The notes below the pieces were generated by a model. The model saw nothing but the letters and a program-made list of their open reading frames with translations. It did not search any database and was not told the DNA's origin. A program made the translations under genes and the position numbers. From the NCBI RefSeq assembly GCF_009770985.1, contig NZ_WSRW01000002.1, forward strand, positions 1,426,001-1,490,000: a DNA stretch of 64,000 nt, written 5' to 3'. Source of the DNA: Mucilaginibacter lacusdianchii. GTDB lineage: Bacteria > Bacteroidota > Bacteroidia > Sphingobacteriales > Sphingobacteriaceae. Shown here in pieces: positions 25,606 through 34,199 of the stretch. The stretch's first letter is position 1, and every line of letters starts with the position of its first letter.

Positions 25606-27507
25606 TCACAACACCCCTTCCTTAATCTCTTCCACCACACCCGGATCTAACAGCGTACTGGTATCGCCCAGATTACTGGTGTCACCCTCGGCTATCTTAC
25701 GCAGTATGCGGCGCATAATTTTGCCGGAACGGGTTTTGGGGAGGCCGGTTACAAACTGAATTTTATCGGGCTTGGCAATAGGGCCAATAATGCGCGATAC
25801 CGTCATCAAGATATCCTTGCGGGTAAGTTCGTCGTTTTCGTGCTTGTCGGGGCAAATCACAAAAGCGTATACGCCCTGTCCTTTAATTTCGTGCGGGTAG
25901 CCTACCACCGCCGACTCCACCACACTGCTGTGCATGTTAATGGCATTCTCTACCTCGGCTGTGCCAATACGGTGACCTGATACGTTAAGCACGTCATCTA
26001 CCCGGCCGGTAATGCGGTAGTAACCGTCTTCATCACGCAGGCAGCCGTCGCCGGTAAAGTACATATTCTCGTAGGTAGAGAAATAGGTTTGGCGGCAGCG
26101 CTCATGGTCGCCATAGGTAGTGCGCAGCATACCTGGCCACGGGAATTTGATACACAAGTTACCGCTCACGCCATTGCCTTCAATCTCTTTACCGTTCTCA
26201 TCAACCAATATGGGCTGTACACCCGGCAACGGCAAGCTGGCGTAGCCCGGCTTCAAAGGCGTTACGTTGGCAATAGGCGATATCATGAAACCACCGGTTT
26301 CGGTTTGCCACCACGTATCTACAATGGGGCATTCGCCGTGACCTATATTCTCGTCAAACCAGTGCCAGGCCTCTTCATTCAGCGGCTCCCCTACCGAACC
26401 TAATTTGGTTAATGAACTTAAATCTTTGTTATTTAAAAAATCAGGCCCATAGCTCATCAGCGAACGGATAGCCGTAGGTGCCGTATATAAAATGTTAACT
26501 TTATGCTTTTCTACAATGTCCCACAACCGACCGGCATCGGGCCAGGTAGGCACGCCCTCAAACATCAGCGCAGTAGCGCCCTGGCTCAGCGGACCGTAAA
26601 CTATGTAGGAGTGGCCGGTTATCCAGCCAATATCTGCCGTACAGAAATATACCTCATCTGCTTGGTACTGGAACGCGGTATCAAACGTATAACCTGTAAA
26701 CACCATATAACCACCACAGGTATGCACCACCCCCTTAGGCTTGCCTGTTGAACCAGATGTATACAGGATGAACAGCATATCTTCGGCATCCATTTCTTCG
26801 GCCGGGCATTCGGGATTGCCTTGAGTTTCTACTTTCTTAATTTCATCCTCCCACCATACATCACGGCCTTTAATCATGCTTACGGGCGTATGGCTGCGGG
26901 TTAACACAATCACTCGTTTTACTGACGGGCATTGTACCAGCGCATCATCAATCACCGATTTTAACGGCAAATCTTTATTACCACGGTACCCACCATCAGC
27001 TGTAATTACTACATTACACTGCGCATCCTGAATACGGTCGGCAATCGATTGTGCTGAAAAGCCACCAAAAATCACCGAATGCACAGCACCAATACGGGCA
27101 CAAGCCAGTACAGCAATCGTTAGTTCGGGAATCATGGGCATATATATGCAAATGCGGTCGCCTTTTTTTGCACCGTTGTTTTTCAGTACGTTGGCAAACT
27201 GGCATACCTTATCGTGCAGTTGTTTGTAAGTAAGCACACGGTGCGCCTCGGTAGGGTCGTTTGGCTCCCAGATGATGGCCGGGCGGTTGCCGATGGTATC
27301 CAAATGGCGATCTAAACAATTTTCGGTGATATTTAGCTTAGCGCCCTGGAACCATTTTATATTTGGTTCTTTGAAATTCCATTCCAGCGTTTTGTCCCAT
27401 TTTTTTCGCCAGTAAAAGGTATCGGCCACGTTATCCCAAAACTGTTCGGGTTGTTCTACGCTTTGCTGATACACTTTTTGATATTCTTCAAAAGAGGTGA
27501 TTTTCAT
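25606..27507 (-). CDS. acs: Acetate--CoA ligase (AMP-forming)
   Basis: A 633-residue adenylate-forming enzyme of the Acs type. The N-terminal part has FWDNVADTFYWRKKWDKTLEW. The P-loop is ILYTSGSTGKPKGVVHT; other motifs are FGGFSAQSIADRI and DTWWQTETGGFMISP, the latter including the acyl-binding Trp. The hinge/adenylation motif YFTGDGCLRDEDGYYRITGR is followed by DDVLNVSGHRIGTAEVENA, and the catalytic and acetylatable Lys lies in PKTRSGKIMRRILR. It converts acetate, ATP and CoA to acetyl-CoA. Length and motifs are complete. It is monocistronic. Confidence 0.97.
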   Translation of the reverse strand: MKITSFEEYQKVYQQSVEQPEQFWDNVADTFYWRKKWDKTLEWNFKEPNIKWFQGAKLNITENCLDRHLDTIGNRPAIIWEPNDPTEAHRVLTYKQLHDKVCQFANVLKNNGAKKGDRICIYMPMIPELTIAVLACARIGAVHSVIFGGFSAQSIADRIQDAQCNVVITADGGYRGNKDLPLKSVIDDALVQCPSVKRVIVLTRSHTPVSMIKGRDVWWEDEIKKVETQGNPECPAEEMDAEDMLFILYTSGSTGKPKGVVHTCGGYMVFTGYTFDTAFQYQADEVYFCTADIGWITGHSYIVYGPLSQGATALMFEGVPTWPDAGRLWDIVEKHKVNILYTAPTAIRSLMSYGPDFLNNKDLSSLTKLGSVGEPLNEEAWHWFDENIGHGECPIVDTWWQTETGGFMISPIANVTPLKPGYASLPLPGVQPILVDENGKEIEGNGVSGNLCIKFPWPGMLRTTYGDHERCRQTYFSTYENMYFTGDGCLRDEDGYYRITGRVDDVLNVSGHRIGTAEVENAINMHSSVVESAVVGYPHEIKGQGVYAFVICPDKHENDELTRKDILMTVSRIIGPIAKPDKIQFVTGLPKTRSGKIMRRILRKIAEGDTSNLGDTSTLLDPGVVEEIKEGVL

Positions 27508-27742
27508 AATAATTATTGTAGGTTATAAAGGCGGCGGTAATATAGAAGTTTTAGCGGTAAACAATCAAATGAAAGCCTATTTTTCATAAAAACGTGACGT
27601 TAAATTCCGTCTTTAAAGACCAACTAGCCCGAGGTTAAAAATTATTTGAAAATTTTTGAAGGCACTATTGAATTATTGACTTAATTTTCTGATATTTGCA
27701 AACTCTTTTTGGAAAAAGAGAAACACTTAAAAAAGTTTTGTC

Positions 27743-27976
27743 ATGTCAAGAATTTGTGATTTAACAGGAAAAAGCCCGATGAACGGCCACAACGTTTCTA
27801 ATTCAAACGTAAAGACCAAACGTAAGTTTTATCCTAACTTAAAGATCAAGAAGTTTTATATCCCTGAAGAAGATAAATGGATTACGCTGAAAGTTTCTAC
27901 TTCAGCCGTTAAAACCATCAGCAAAAATGGTATAACTGCTTGTATCAATAAATTTGTAAAAAAAGGATATATATAG
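27743..27976 (+). CDS. rpmB: 50S ribosomal protein L28
   Basis: A 77-residue L28 with the standard N-terminus [20 protein letters not shown], then [20 protein letters not shown] and [19 protein letters not shown]. No zinc-binding Cys pairs (one Cys only near the start), so it is the zinc-free form. It is first in the rpmB-rpmG-DUF4295 order that is conserved in Bacteroidota and is followed by ftsY. Confidence 0.98.
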   Translation: MSRICDLTGKSPMNGHNVSNSNVKTKRKFYPNLKIKKFYIPEEDKWITLKVSTSAVKTISKNGITACINKFVKKGYI

Positions 27977-28079
27977 TAGACCGTTAAGTAAGTTAATTCA
28001 GTTATAGAGTTAATTAAGAAATTGCTTCTTAATCTCTAGTAACAGATTCATTGACTGACTAACATAATAACTCAAGAAA

Positions 28080-28262
28080 ATGGCAAAAAAAGGCAACAGA
28101 GTTCAAGTAATATTGGAGTGCACCGAGCATAAAGAGAGCGGTATGCCAGGTATGTCTCGTTACATTACCACCAAGAACAAAAAGAATACAACCGAGCGTT
28201 TAGAATTGAAAAAATTCAACCCGGTATTACGTAAAGTAACCGTTCATAAAGAAATTAAGTAA
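28080..28262 (+). CDS. rpmG: 50S ribosomal protein L33
   Basis: 60 residues: [20 protein letters not shown], then [20 protein letters not shown] and [15 protein letters not shown]. It has only the first Cys of the usual CxxC pairs, so it is the zinc-independent type. It lies about 100 bp after rpmB and about 100 bp before the DUF4295 gene, on the same strand. Confidence 0.98.
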   Translation: MAKKGNRVQVILECTEHKESGMPGMSRYITTKNKKNTTERLELKKFNPVLRKVTVHKEIK

Positions 28263-28358
28263 TCTGGTTGTTGGTTGATTAGTTGATTGAGTTAAGTAGT
28301 TGATTTTTGTCTGTTACTCACTCATTCAGTCAGTCCATAACTCAAACATTAACAAACA

Positions 28359-28523
28359 ATGGCAAAGAAAGTAGTTGCAACCCTGAAAACCGGTAAAGGT
28401 AAAGAGTACTCTAAAGTGATTACTATGATTAAGTCGCCTAAAACTGGTGCTTATTCATTCAAAGAATTAATCGTACATAACGACCACGTTAAAGACGCGC
28501 TTAACGAAGCAAAAGCACAGTAA
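28359..28523 (+). CDS. DUF4295 family small ribosome-associated protein
   Basis: 54 residues, MAKKVVATLKTGKGKEYSKV, then ITMIKSPKTGAYSFKELIVH and NDHVKDALNEAKAQ. It is a basic peptide always found after rpmG in Bacteroidota and is annotated as DUF4295. By position and composition it is likely ribosome-bound, which is inference. A terminator follows 25 bp after the stop. Confidence 0.93.
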   Translation: MAKKVVATLKTGKGKEYSKVITMIKSPKTGAYSFKELIVHNDHVKDALNEAKAQ

Positions 28524-28547
28524 TCTGTACTCGGTAAAAAATATTGA

Positions 28548-28577
28548 AGCCACCTTGAAGCCAAGGGGGCTTTTTTT
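28548..28577 (+). terminator. Terminator of the rpmB-rpmG-DUF4295 operon
   Basis: AGCCACCTTG (28548-28557) pairs with CAAGGGGGCT (28562-28571) with one mismatch, then T7. A typical intrinsic terminator. Confidence 0.8.
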
Positions 28578-28624
28578 ATGGCCACTCCCAATCCCTCCCC
28601 GGTAGGGAGAACTTAAAATAAAAG

Positions 28625-28716
28625 CTGTCATCTCGAACGATAGTGAGAGATCTTTTGGAATAAACAGGTTAACTAATTCCTTTTAAAAGATTTTTTGTTA
28701 TCACTCGAAATGACAG
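28625..28716 (+). repeat. REP-like palindrome family, copy A
   Basis: A 92-bp imperfect inverted repeat starting CTGTCATCTCGAACGATAGT and ending ATCACTCGAAATGACAG, with the centre GGTTAACTAAT. It is nearly identical to copy B at 29860 and to the inverted copy C at 41773. It lies between the DUF4295 terminator and ftsY. Confidence 0.85.
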
Positions 28717-28862
28717 ATTAGGCAGGCTCGAAGTGATAACTGAAACAAACATTTATCATAGCATATTCATTATTCCATCCGTAAGCGCTAGCCTTTAGGC
28801 TATTGCAGGGCTTTTACTTATATTTGCACATAAGCACATCCAACAATCTGCACATCTGAAAC

Positions 28863-29828
28863 ATGGGATTATTTGATTTTTTCAAGAAAAAAGAAGCAAC
28901 ACCGCAACAACAAGAGGCACTGGACACTGGCTTGGAGAAAACTAAAGACAGCTTTTTTTCCAAAATAACCAAGGCCATTGCGGGTAAATCTACCGTTGAT
29001 GATGATGTACTGGATGATCTGGAAGAAATTCTGGTAACTTCGGATGTAGGGGTGACAACTACCCTTAAGATTATTGAACGCATACAAGAGCGGGTAGCCC
29101 GCGATAAGTACGTAAGCACATCAGAACTAAACAATCTGCTGCGCGACGAGATACAGCAACTGCTGGCCGAAAACAACAGCAACGATTTTAATAGCTTTGA
29201 ATACGGCAGCCATAAGCCATACGTAATTATGGTGGTAGGTGTTAACGGTGTAGGCAAAACCACCACCATCGGCAAGCTTGCCCATCAGCTTAAACAAGCA
29301 GGTAACCAAGTAGTACTAGGTGCGGCTGACACCTTCCGTGCCGCAGCGGTTGACCAGATAAAACTTTGGGGCGAGCGTGTTAGCGTACGTGTAGTGGCGC
29401 AGGCCATGGGGTCAGACCCAGCTTCGGTAGCTTACGATACCCTGCGTTCGGCCGTATCTAACAACGACGATGTGGCTATTATTGACACTGCCGGCCGTTT
29501 GCACAACAAGGTAGGTTTGATGAATGAGCTTACCAAAATTAAAAACGTAATGCAAAAGGTAGTTCCCGGGGCTCCGCACGAAATTTTGCTGGTACTGGAT
29601 GCATCAACCGGTCAAAATGCTATTGAGCAGTGTAAACAGTTTACGGAAGCTACTGCGGTAAATGCCCTGGCATTAACCAAGCTGGATGGTACTGCTAAAG
29701 GCGGTGTGGTAATCGGTATATCCGACCAGTTTAAAATACCGGTAAAATACATTGGCGTGGGCGAAGGCATGAACGATTTGCAGTTATTTGACCGCAAAGC
29801 CTTTGTGGATTCATTGTTTAAAAAATAA
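28863..29828 (+). CDS. ftsY: Signal recognition particle receptor FtsY
   Basis: A 321-residue SRP GTPase without the long acidic A domain; the N-terminal part is short (GLFDFFKKKEATPQQQEALD). NG domain motifs: the G1 loop GVNGVGKTTTIGKLAHQLK, AADTFRAAAVDQIKLWGERV, G3 DTAGRLHNKVGLMNELTKI, and G4 LTKLDGTAKGGVVIGISD. FtsY docks ribosome-nascent chain-SRP complexes at the membrane. It lies between two copies of the same short palindromic repeat and is transcribed from its own promoter region (TATATTTG at 28819-28826). Confidence 0.97.
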   Translation: MGLFDFFKKKEATPQQQEALDTGLEKTKDSFFSKITKAIAGKSTVDDDVLDDLEEILVTSDVGVTTTLKIIERIQERVARDKYVSTSELNNLLRDEIQQLLAENNSNDFNSFEYGSHKPYVIMVVGVNGVGKTTTIGKLAHQLKQAGNQVVLGAADTFRAAAVDQIKLWGERVSVRVVAQAMGSDPASVAYDTLRSAVSNNDDVAIIDTAGRLHNKVGLMNELTKIKNVMQKVVPGAPHEILLVLDASTGQNAIEQCKQFTEATAVNALALTKLDGTAKGGVVIGISDQFKIPVKYIGVGEGMNDLQLFDRKAFVDSLFKK

Positions 29829-29859
29829 CTAGTCCTTTTAGAAGGAAGGAAAAATAAAA

Positions 29860-29949
29860 TGTCATCTCGAACGATAGTGAGAGATCTTTTCGAAGCAACC
29901 AGTTAACTAATCGCTTTTAAAAGGTTTCTCGTTAGCACTCGAAATGACA
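29860..29949 (+). repeat. REP-like palindrome family, copy B
   Basis: A 90-bp imperfect palindrome TGTCATCTCGAACGATAGTG...CACTCGAAATGACA in the ftsY-rimO gap, in the same orientation as copy A. The left and right ends pair over about 30 bp and the centre is AGTTAACTAAT. Confidence 0.85.
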
Positions 29950-30013
29950 GCAAAACATAATTTTCAATTTGAAAAGATTGAGCGTGAGTAAGGGAACGAG
30001 AGATAATCAGTAA

Positions 30014-31348
30014 ATGAGAACAAAATTAGTTAAGCAGCCTGTACAGATAGAAAAGCCGCGTGTGAACGTAGTTACCCTAGGCTGTTCCAAAAACGTGTAC
30101 GATTCGGAAGTGTTGATGGGCCAGCTGAAAGGTCAGCTGTTTGATGTGGTACATGAGGCCGAGAATGTAGGTAAAAATGACATTATCGTCATCAATACAT
30201 GCGGCTTTATTGACAATGCCAAGCAGGAATCAATTGACACTATTCTGCAATACAGCGAGCTGAAAGAGCAGGGCAAGGTTGGCAAAGTTATCGTAACCGG
30301 ATGCCTGTCTGAACGCTACAAGCCCGAATTAGAAGCCGAGATACCTAACGTTGATGCTTACTTTGGTACCAATAACCTGCAGGATGTGCTGCAAACTATT
30401 GGCGCTAATTACAAATACGAGTTACTGGGCGAGCGTATGCTCACTACCCCATCGCATTTTGCTTACTTTAAAATTGCTGAAGGTTGCAACCGACCCTGCT
30501 CTTTCTGTGCTATTCCGTTGATGCGCGGCAAGCACTTAAGCACACCAATGGATCAGTTGGTAAATCAGGCGAAGAGTTTAGCTAAGCAAGGCACGCGCGA
30601 GCTGATACTGATTGCACAAGATTTAACTTATTACGGTTTAGACCTGTACGGTAAACGTAACCTGGATGAATTGATGCGCCGCCTGTCTGACGTTGAAGGC
30701 ATTGAGTGGATCCGTTTGCAATACGCCTACCCTTCAGGCTTCCCCATGGAAATACTGGATGCCATGAACGAGCGCGACAATATTTGCAAGTATCTGGACA
30801 TGCCTTTACAGCATATTACTGATAACATGCTGAAATCTATGCGTCGTGGTATTACCAAGCAAAAAACTACGGACTTGGTGAACGCCATTCGTGACAAGGT
30901 GCCTAACATTGCACTGCGTACCACGCTGATTACCGGTTACCCCGGCGAAACCGTTCAGGATTTTGAAGAGATGTACAACTGGGTGGAAGCAACCCGCTTT
31001 GACCGCCTAGGCTGCTTCACTTACTCGCACGAGGAAAAAACCCATGCGCATACCTTGATAGATGATGTTCCGGAAGAAATTAAGCAGGAACGCTCTGATG
31101 CGATTATGGAAGTACAGCAAGGTATATCTTACGAAAAGAATCAGGAAAAGATAGGCAACACCTACAAAGTACTGATTGATAAAATTGATAACGGCTACCT
31201 GGTTGGCCGTACTGAGTTTGACTCGCCCGAGGTAGATAACGAGGTATTGATTGATGCTACACAACAATATGCCAACGTTGGCAGTTTTGTAAACGTGCAA
31301 GTAAACAGTGCCGAGGACTTTGACCTCTATGGACAAATTGTAAAATAA
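30014..31348 (+). CDS. rimO: Ribosomal protein S12 methylthiotransferase RimO
   Basis: A 444-residue radical-SAM methylthiotransferase. The N-terminal UPF0004 domain has VTLGCSKNVYDSEVLMGQL, and further cluster Cys are in VINTCGFIDNAKQESIDT and VTGCLSERYK. The radical-SAM cluster is CNRPCSFCAIPLMRGKHLS (CxxxCxxC). The C-terminal TRAM domain ends SAEDFDLYGQIVK. It adds a methylthio group to the conserved Asp of S12; the variant GCSKN identifies RimO rather than MiaB. A hairpin follows the stop. Confidence 0.96.
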   Translation: MRTKLVKQPVQIEKPRVNVVTLGCSKNVYDSEVLMGQLKGQLFDVVHEAENVGKNDIIVINTCGFIDNAKQESIDTILQYSELKEQGKVGKVIVTGCLSERYKPELEAEIPNVDAYFGTNNLQDVLQTIGANYKYELLGERMLTTPSHFAYFKIAEGCNRPCSFCAIPLMRGKHLSTPMDQLVNQAKSLAKQGTRELILIAQDLTYYGLDLYGKRNLDELMRRLSDVEGIEWIRLQYAYPSGFPMEILDAMNERDNICKYLDMPLQHITDNMLKSMRRGITKQKTTDLVNAIRDKVPNIALRTTLITGYPGETVQDFEEMYNWVEATRFDRLGCFTYSHEEKTHAHTLIDDVPEEIKQERSDAIMEVQQGISYEKNQEKIGNTYKVLIDKIDNGYLVGRTEFDSPEVDNEVLIDATQQYANVGSFVNVQVNSAEDFDLYGQIVK

Positions 31349-31360
31349 TAAAAAGTACAG

Positions 31361-31390
31361 GGCGCATGTAAATCATGCGCCTTACTTTTG
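31361..31390 (+). terminator. Terminator after rimO overlapping the bshC promoter box
   Basis: GGCGCATG (31361-31368) pairs perfectly with CATGCGCC (31374-31381), followed by TTACTTTTG. The T-rich tail also contains TACTTTTG (31383-31390), a good -7 box 10 bp before the bshC ATG, so the end of one unit and the start of the next are fused. Confidence 0.65.
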
Positions 31391-31399
31391 ACCGCATAT

Positions 31400-33001
31400 A
31401 TGGACGCTAACTGTATCGACTATAAAGAAACCGGCTTTTTTTCTAAAACCGTGATTGACTACCTGGATAATGCTCCCGAGCTTCAATCTTTTTACAGTTA
31501 TCGTCCCGATTTAAATGGCTTCACCCAGTTACTTGCTAACAAAAAGGTAACCGCCAATCGCCAGTTATTAGTGCAGGTGCTTACCGAGCAATATTTTAAA
31601 GCCGACGCGCCACAGTTAGCTCACGCCGATACTGTTAAGGCTAATATTGATTTACTGGCTGCAGATAACTCCTACACGATTACCACCGGGCACCAGTTAA
31701 ATGTTTTCACAGGTCCGCTGTACTTTATCTATAAAATAGTAACCGCCATTAAACTGGCGCAGCAACTCAAAGCCGAGTTTCCGGACAAAGAGTTTGTGCC
31801 CGTTTACTGGATGGCATCTGAAGACCATGACTTTGCCGAAATTAATTACACTAACATAGGCGGCAAAAAAATACAATGGCAGCAGGAAGTGAGCGGTGCA
31901 ACCGGCCGCTTAGACACTAAGGCAATGCGCGATGCGCTGAACCAGTACAAAGGCATTTTGGGTTTGGATAACTATGCCACCGAGCTGTCGCAACTGGTTG
32001 AAACGGCTTATGGCTCCTTCACCAGATTAGCTGATGGTACTCGTTACCTGGTTAATGCGCTATTCGGCCAGTACGGCTTGGTGATTGTTGATGCTGATGA
32101 CATCCGGCTAAAACAACAGTTTGCCCCAATTATTGAGCAGGATATTCTGGAGCAAAATAGCTTTAAATATATATCTGAAAGCAACGCCGCCTTGCAAAAG
32201 CTAGGGGTACATACGCAGGTAAATCCGCGTGAGATAAACTTTTTTTATCTGAAAGATGATTTGCGCGAACGCCTGGTGTTGCATAACAACCAGTATGAGG
32301 TATTAGATGCAGACATTCGCTTTACGGAAGATGAATTAAAGCAGGAAATCAGCCAGCACCCTGACCGGTTTAGCCCGAATGTGGTGATGCGGCCCCTATA
32401 CCAAGAATGTATTTTACCTAACATTGCCTATATTGGTGGCGGTGCCGAAATTGTATACTGGTTACAGCTTAAAGCAAATTTTGACCATTATGTAATTGAT
32501 TTTCCGGCATTGATTCTGCGCAACTCGGGCCTGGTAGTTCGCAAAGAAACTGCTGTTAAAATACACCGAATGGATATTGAGCCTGCTCAACTATTCCAAA
32601 GTGCTGATGTTATTAAGAATGATTGGACCCGCAAGCATACCGAGCACGATTTATCTTTAAAAGAAGAATGGCGCGAGCTGCAATGTGTGTTTGAAAAAAT
32701 CAAACTGCGCTCGTATAAAATAGACCCTACCCTATCTACATCAACCAGCGCTGTACAAGCCAGATTAAAGCATGCGATAGACAACCTGGAAAAAAAACTG
32801 GTAAAAGCCGAGAAACGAAACTTTTCCACCCGGCTCACCCAAATTGATGCCATTAAGCAAGACCTTTTTCCGAAAAACAGTTTACAGGAACGCACCGAGA
32901 ATTTTGGCTTGTTTTACGTTAAATGGGGACAATCTTTCATCGACGAACTGATCCGGCTTTTTGAACCATTGGAATTTAAGTTTACAGTGGTGACAGAGTA
33001 A
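31400..33001 (+). CDS. bshC: Bacillithiol biosynthesis cysteine-adding enzyme BshC
   Basis: 533 residues from the ATG of MDANCIDYKETGFFSKTVID; an ATG-less extension upstream lies in promoter-like DNA. BshC hallmarks are present: YSYRPDLNGF near the start, the Rossmann-like core with TTGHQLNVFTGPLYFIYKIV and VPVYWMASEDHDFAEINY. Later motifs are LRNSGLVVRKETAVKIHRM and a long C-terminal coiled coil (QARLKHAIDNLEKKLVKAEK) ending FIDELIRLFEPLEFKFTVVT. It would ligate Cys to GlcN-malate in the last step of bacillithiol synthesis. BshA and BshB are not in the window. Confidence 0.95.
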   Translation: MDANCIDYKETGFFSKTVIDYLDNAPELQSFYSYRPDLNGFTQLLANKKVTANRQLLVQVLTEQYFKADAPQLAHADTVKANIDLLAADNSYTITTGHQLNVFTGPLYFIYKIVTAIKLAQQLKAEFPDKEFVPVYWMASEDHDFAEINYTNIGGKKIQWQQEVSGATGRLDTKAMRDALNQYKGILGLDNYATELSQLVETAYGSFTRLADGTRYLVNALFGQYGLVIVDADDIRLKQQFAPIIEQDILEQNSFKYISESNAALQKLGVHTQVNPREINFFYLKDDLRERLVLHNNQYEVLDADIRFTEDELKQEISQHPDRFSPNVVMRPLYQECILPNIAYIGGGAEIVYWLQLKANFDHYVIDFPALILRNSGLVVRKETAVKIHRMDIEPAQLFQSADVIKNDWTRKHTEHDLSLKEEWRELQCVFEKIKLRSYKIDPTLSTSTSAVQARLKHAIDNLEKKLVKAEKRNFSTRLTQIDAIKQDLFPKNSLQERTENFGLFYVKWGQSFIDELIRLFEPLEFKFTVVTE

Positions 33002-33076
33002 CTTGAATCAACATTTATAGGAGTTATAATTACCCGAATTACTTTTCACGGCATTGCATCCCTCTCCGCAAACCTT

Positions 33077-33084
33077 TAGCTTTG
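33077..33084 (+). promoter_or_regulatory. -7 box (TAGCTTTG) before the Ldh-family gene
   Basis: TAGCTTTG lies 6 bp before the ATG at 33091 and matches TAnnTTTG. Its closeness implies a very short or absent leader and supports starting the protein at MQNVFPEAT rather than three codons upstream. Confidence 0.4.
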
Positions 33085-33090
33085 CGTTCT

Positions 33091-34173
33091 ATGCAAAACG
33101 TTTTTCCTGAAGCTACACTCCGCACCTTTACGCAAGACATATTTAAAGCCATTGGCTGCTCTGATGAACACGCCTTACTTGCGGCCGACGTATTGTTAAA
33201 ATCCGACTTACGGGGAATTGATTCGCACGGTGTGGCCCGCTTAAGTGGCTATGTGCGGCTTTGGGAAAAACAGCGCATCAATCCTACCCCAAATATCCGT
33301 ATTGTTCACGAAACGCCAACCACCGCCACGGTAGACGGCGACGCGGGGCTTGGCTTGGTTGTAGCACCTTATGCCATGCAAATTGCCATACAAAAAGCTG
33401 AGCAATTCGGATCAGGCTGGGTGTCGGTACGAAATTCTAACCATTTTGGCATTGCCGGCTATCATGCCCTGATGGCGGTAGAAAAAGACATGATTGGCTT
33501 TGCCATGACGAATGCTAGTCCGCTGGTAGCACCTACTTTTGCTAACGAACGTTTACTGGGTACCAATCCTATGTGCTACGCTTTTCCGGCAGGCCAATAT
33601 CCACCGGTAATTGTAGACATGGCCACCTCAGCAGCTGCTAACGGCAAGTTGGAAATTGCCCAGCGCTCCGGCAAGCCTGTACCCGAAGGTTGGATACAAG
33701 ATGGTACCGGTAACTACACAACTGATCCTCATGCGTTAAAATCTGGCGGTTCTCTTCTTCCCCTGGGTAGCGATCGTGAACATGGCAGTCACAAAGGTTT
33801 TGGCTTAAGTGCCACGGTTGATATTTTATCCGGCGTGTTATCCGGTGCCAATTATGGTCCTTGGGTACCTCCATTTGTTGCTTTTATGAATCCACTGGAA
33901 AATGCACCGGGCCAGGGCATCGGCCATTTTGTAGGCGCTATGCGGGTAGATGGTTTCAGACCTGTGGAGGAGTTTAAATCAAACCTGGATAACTGGATTG
34001 AACGCTTTAAATCGGCTCAAACAATTAATACTGATCAAAAAGTAATAATCCCTGGAGAACCTGAACTGGCTGCTGAAGCCGAGCGCAGGTTAAACGGTAT
34101 TCCGTTGGTTGATGCGGTAGTTGAGGATTTAAATATTTTGGCTGATAGGTTTGCGGTAGAGAGGTTAGTTTGA
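33091..34173 (+). CDS. Ldh family (malate/L-lactate type) NAD(P)-dependent dehydrogenase
   Basis: A 360-residue enzyme of the Ldh_2/MDH2 fold, unrelated to Rossmann-type malate dehydrogenases. Motifs: LKSDLRGIDSHGVARLSGYV with the catalytic His, then VRNSNHFGIAGYHALMAVEK, FAMTNASPLVAPTFANERLL, GTNPMCYAFPAGQYPPVIVD, and SHKGFGLSATVDILSGVLSG. It reduces 2-oxoacids such as oxaloacetate, pyruvate, or ureidoglycolate-type substrates; sequence alone cannot choose. It stands alone, bordered downstream by the long dispersed repeat. Confidence 0.93.
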   Translation: MQNVFPEATLRTFTQDIFKAIGCSDEHALLAADVLLKSDLRGIDSHGVARLSGYVRLWEKQRINPTPNIRIVHETPTTATVDGDAGLGLVVAPYAMQIAIQKAEQFGSGWVSVRNSNHFGIAGYHALMAVEKDMIGFAMTNASPLVAPTFANERLLGTNPMCYAFPAGQYPPVIVDMATSAAANGKLEIAQRSGKPVPEGWIQDGTGNYTTDPHALKSGGSLLPLGSDREHGSHKGFGLSATVDILSGVLSGANYGPWVPPFVAFMNPLENAPGQGIGHFVGAMRVDGFRPVEEFKSNLDNWIERFKSAQTINTDQKVIIPGEPELAAEAERRLNGIPLVDAVVEDLNILADRFAVERLV

Positions 34174-34199
34174 GTCTGATTCTTTGCTTGTTATGCTAG

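Noticed and set aside
28814..29275. 153-codon minus-strand frame over ftsY
   Set aside because: It is antisense to the conserved FtsY N and G domains, Ser-rich, and without any recognisable motif; a shadow of the real gene.
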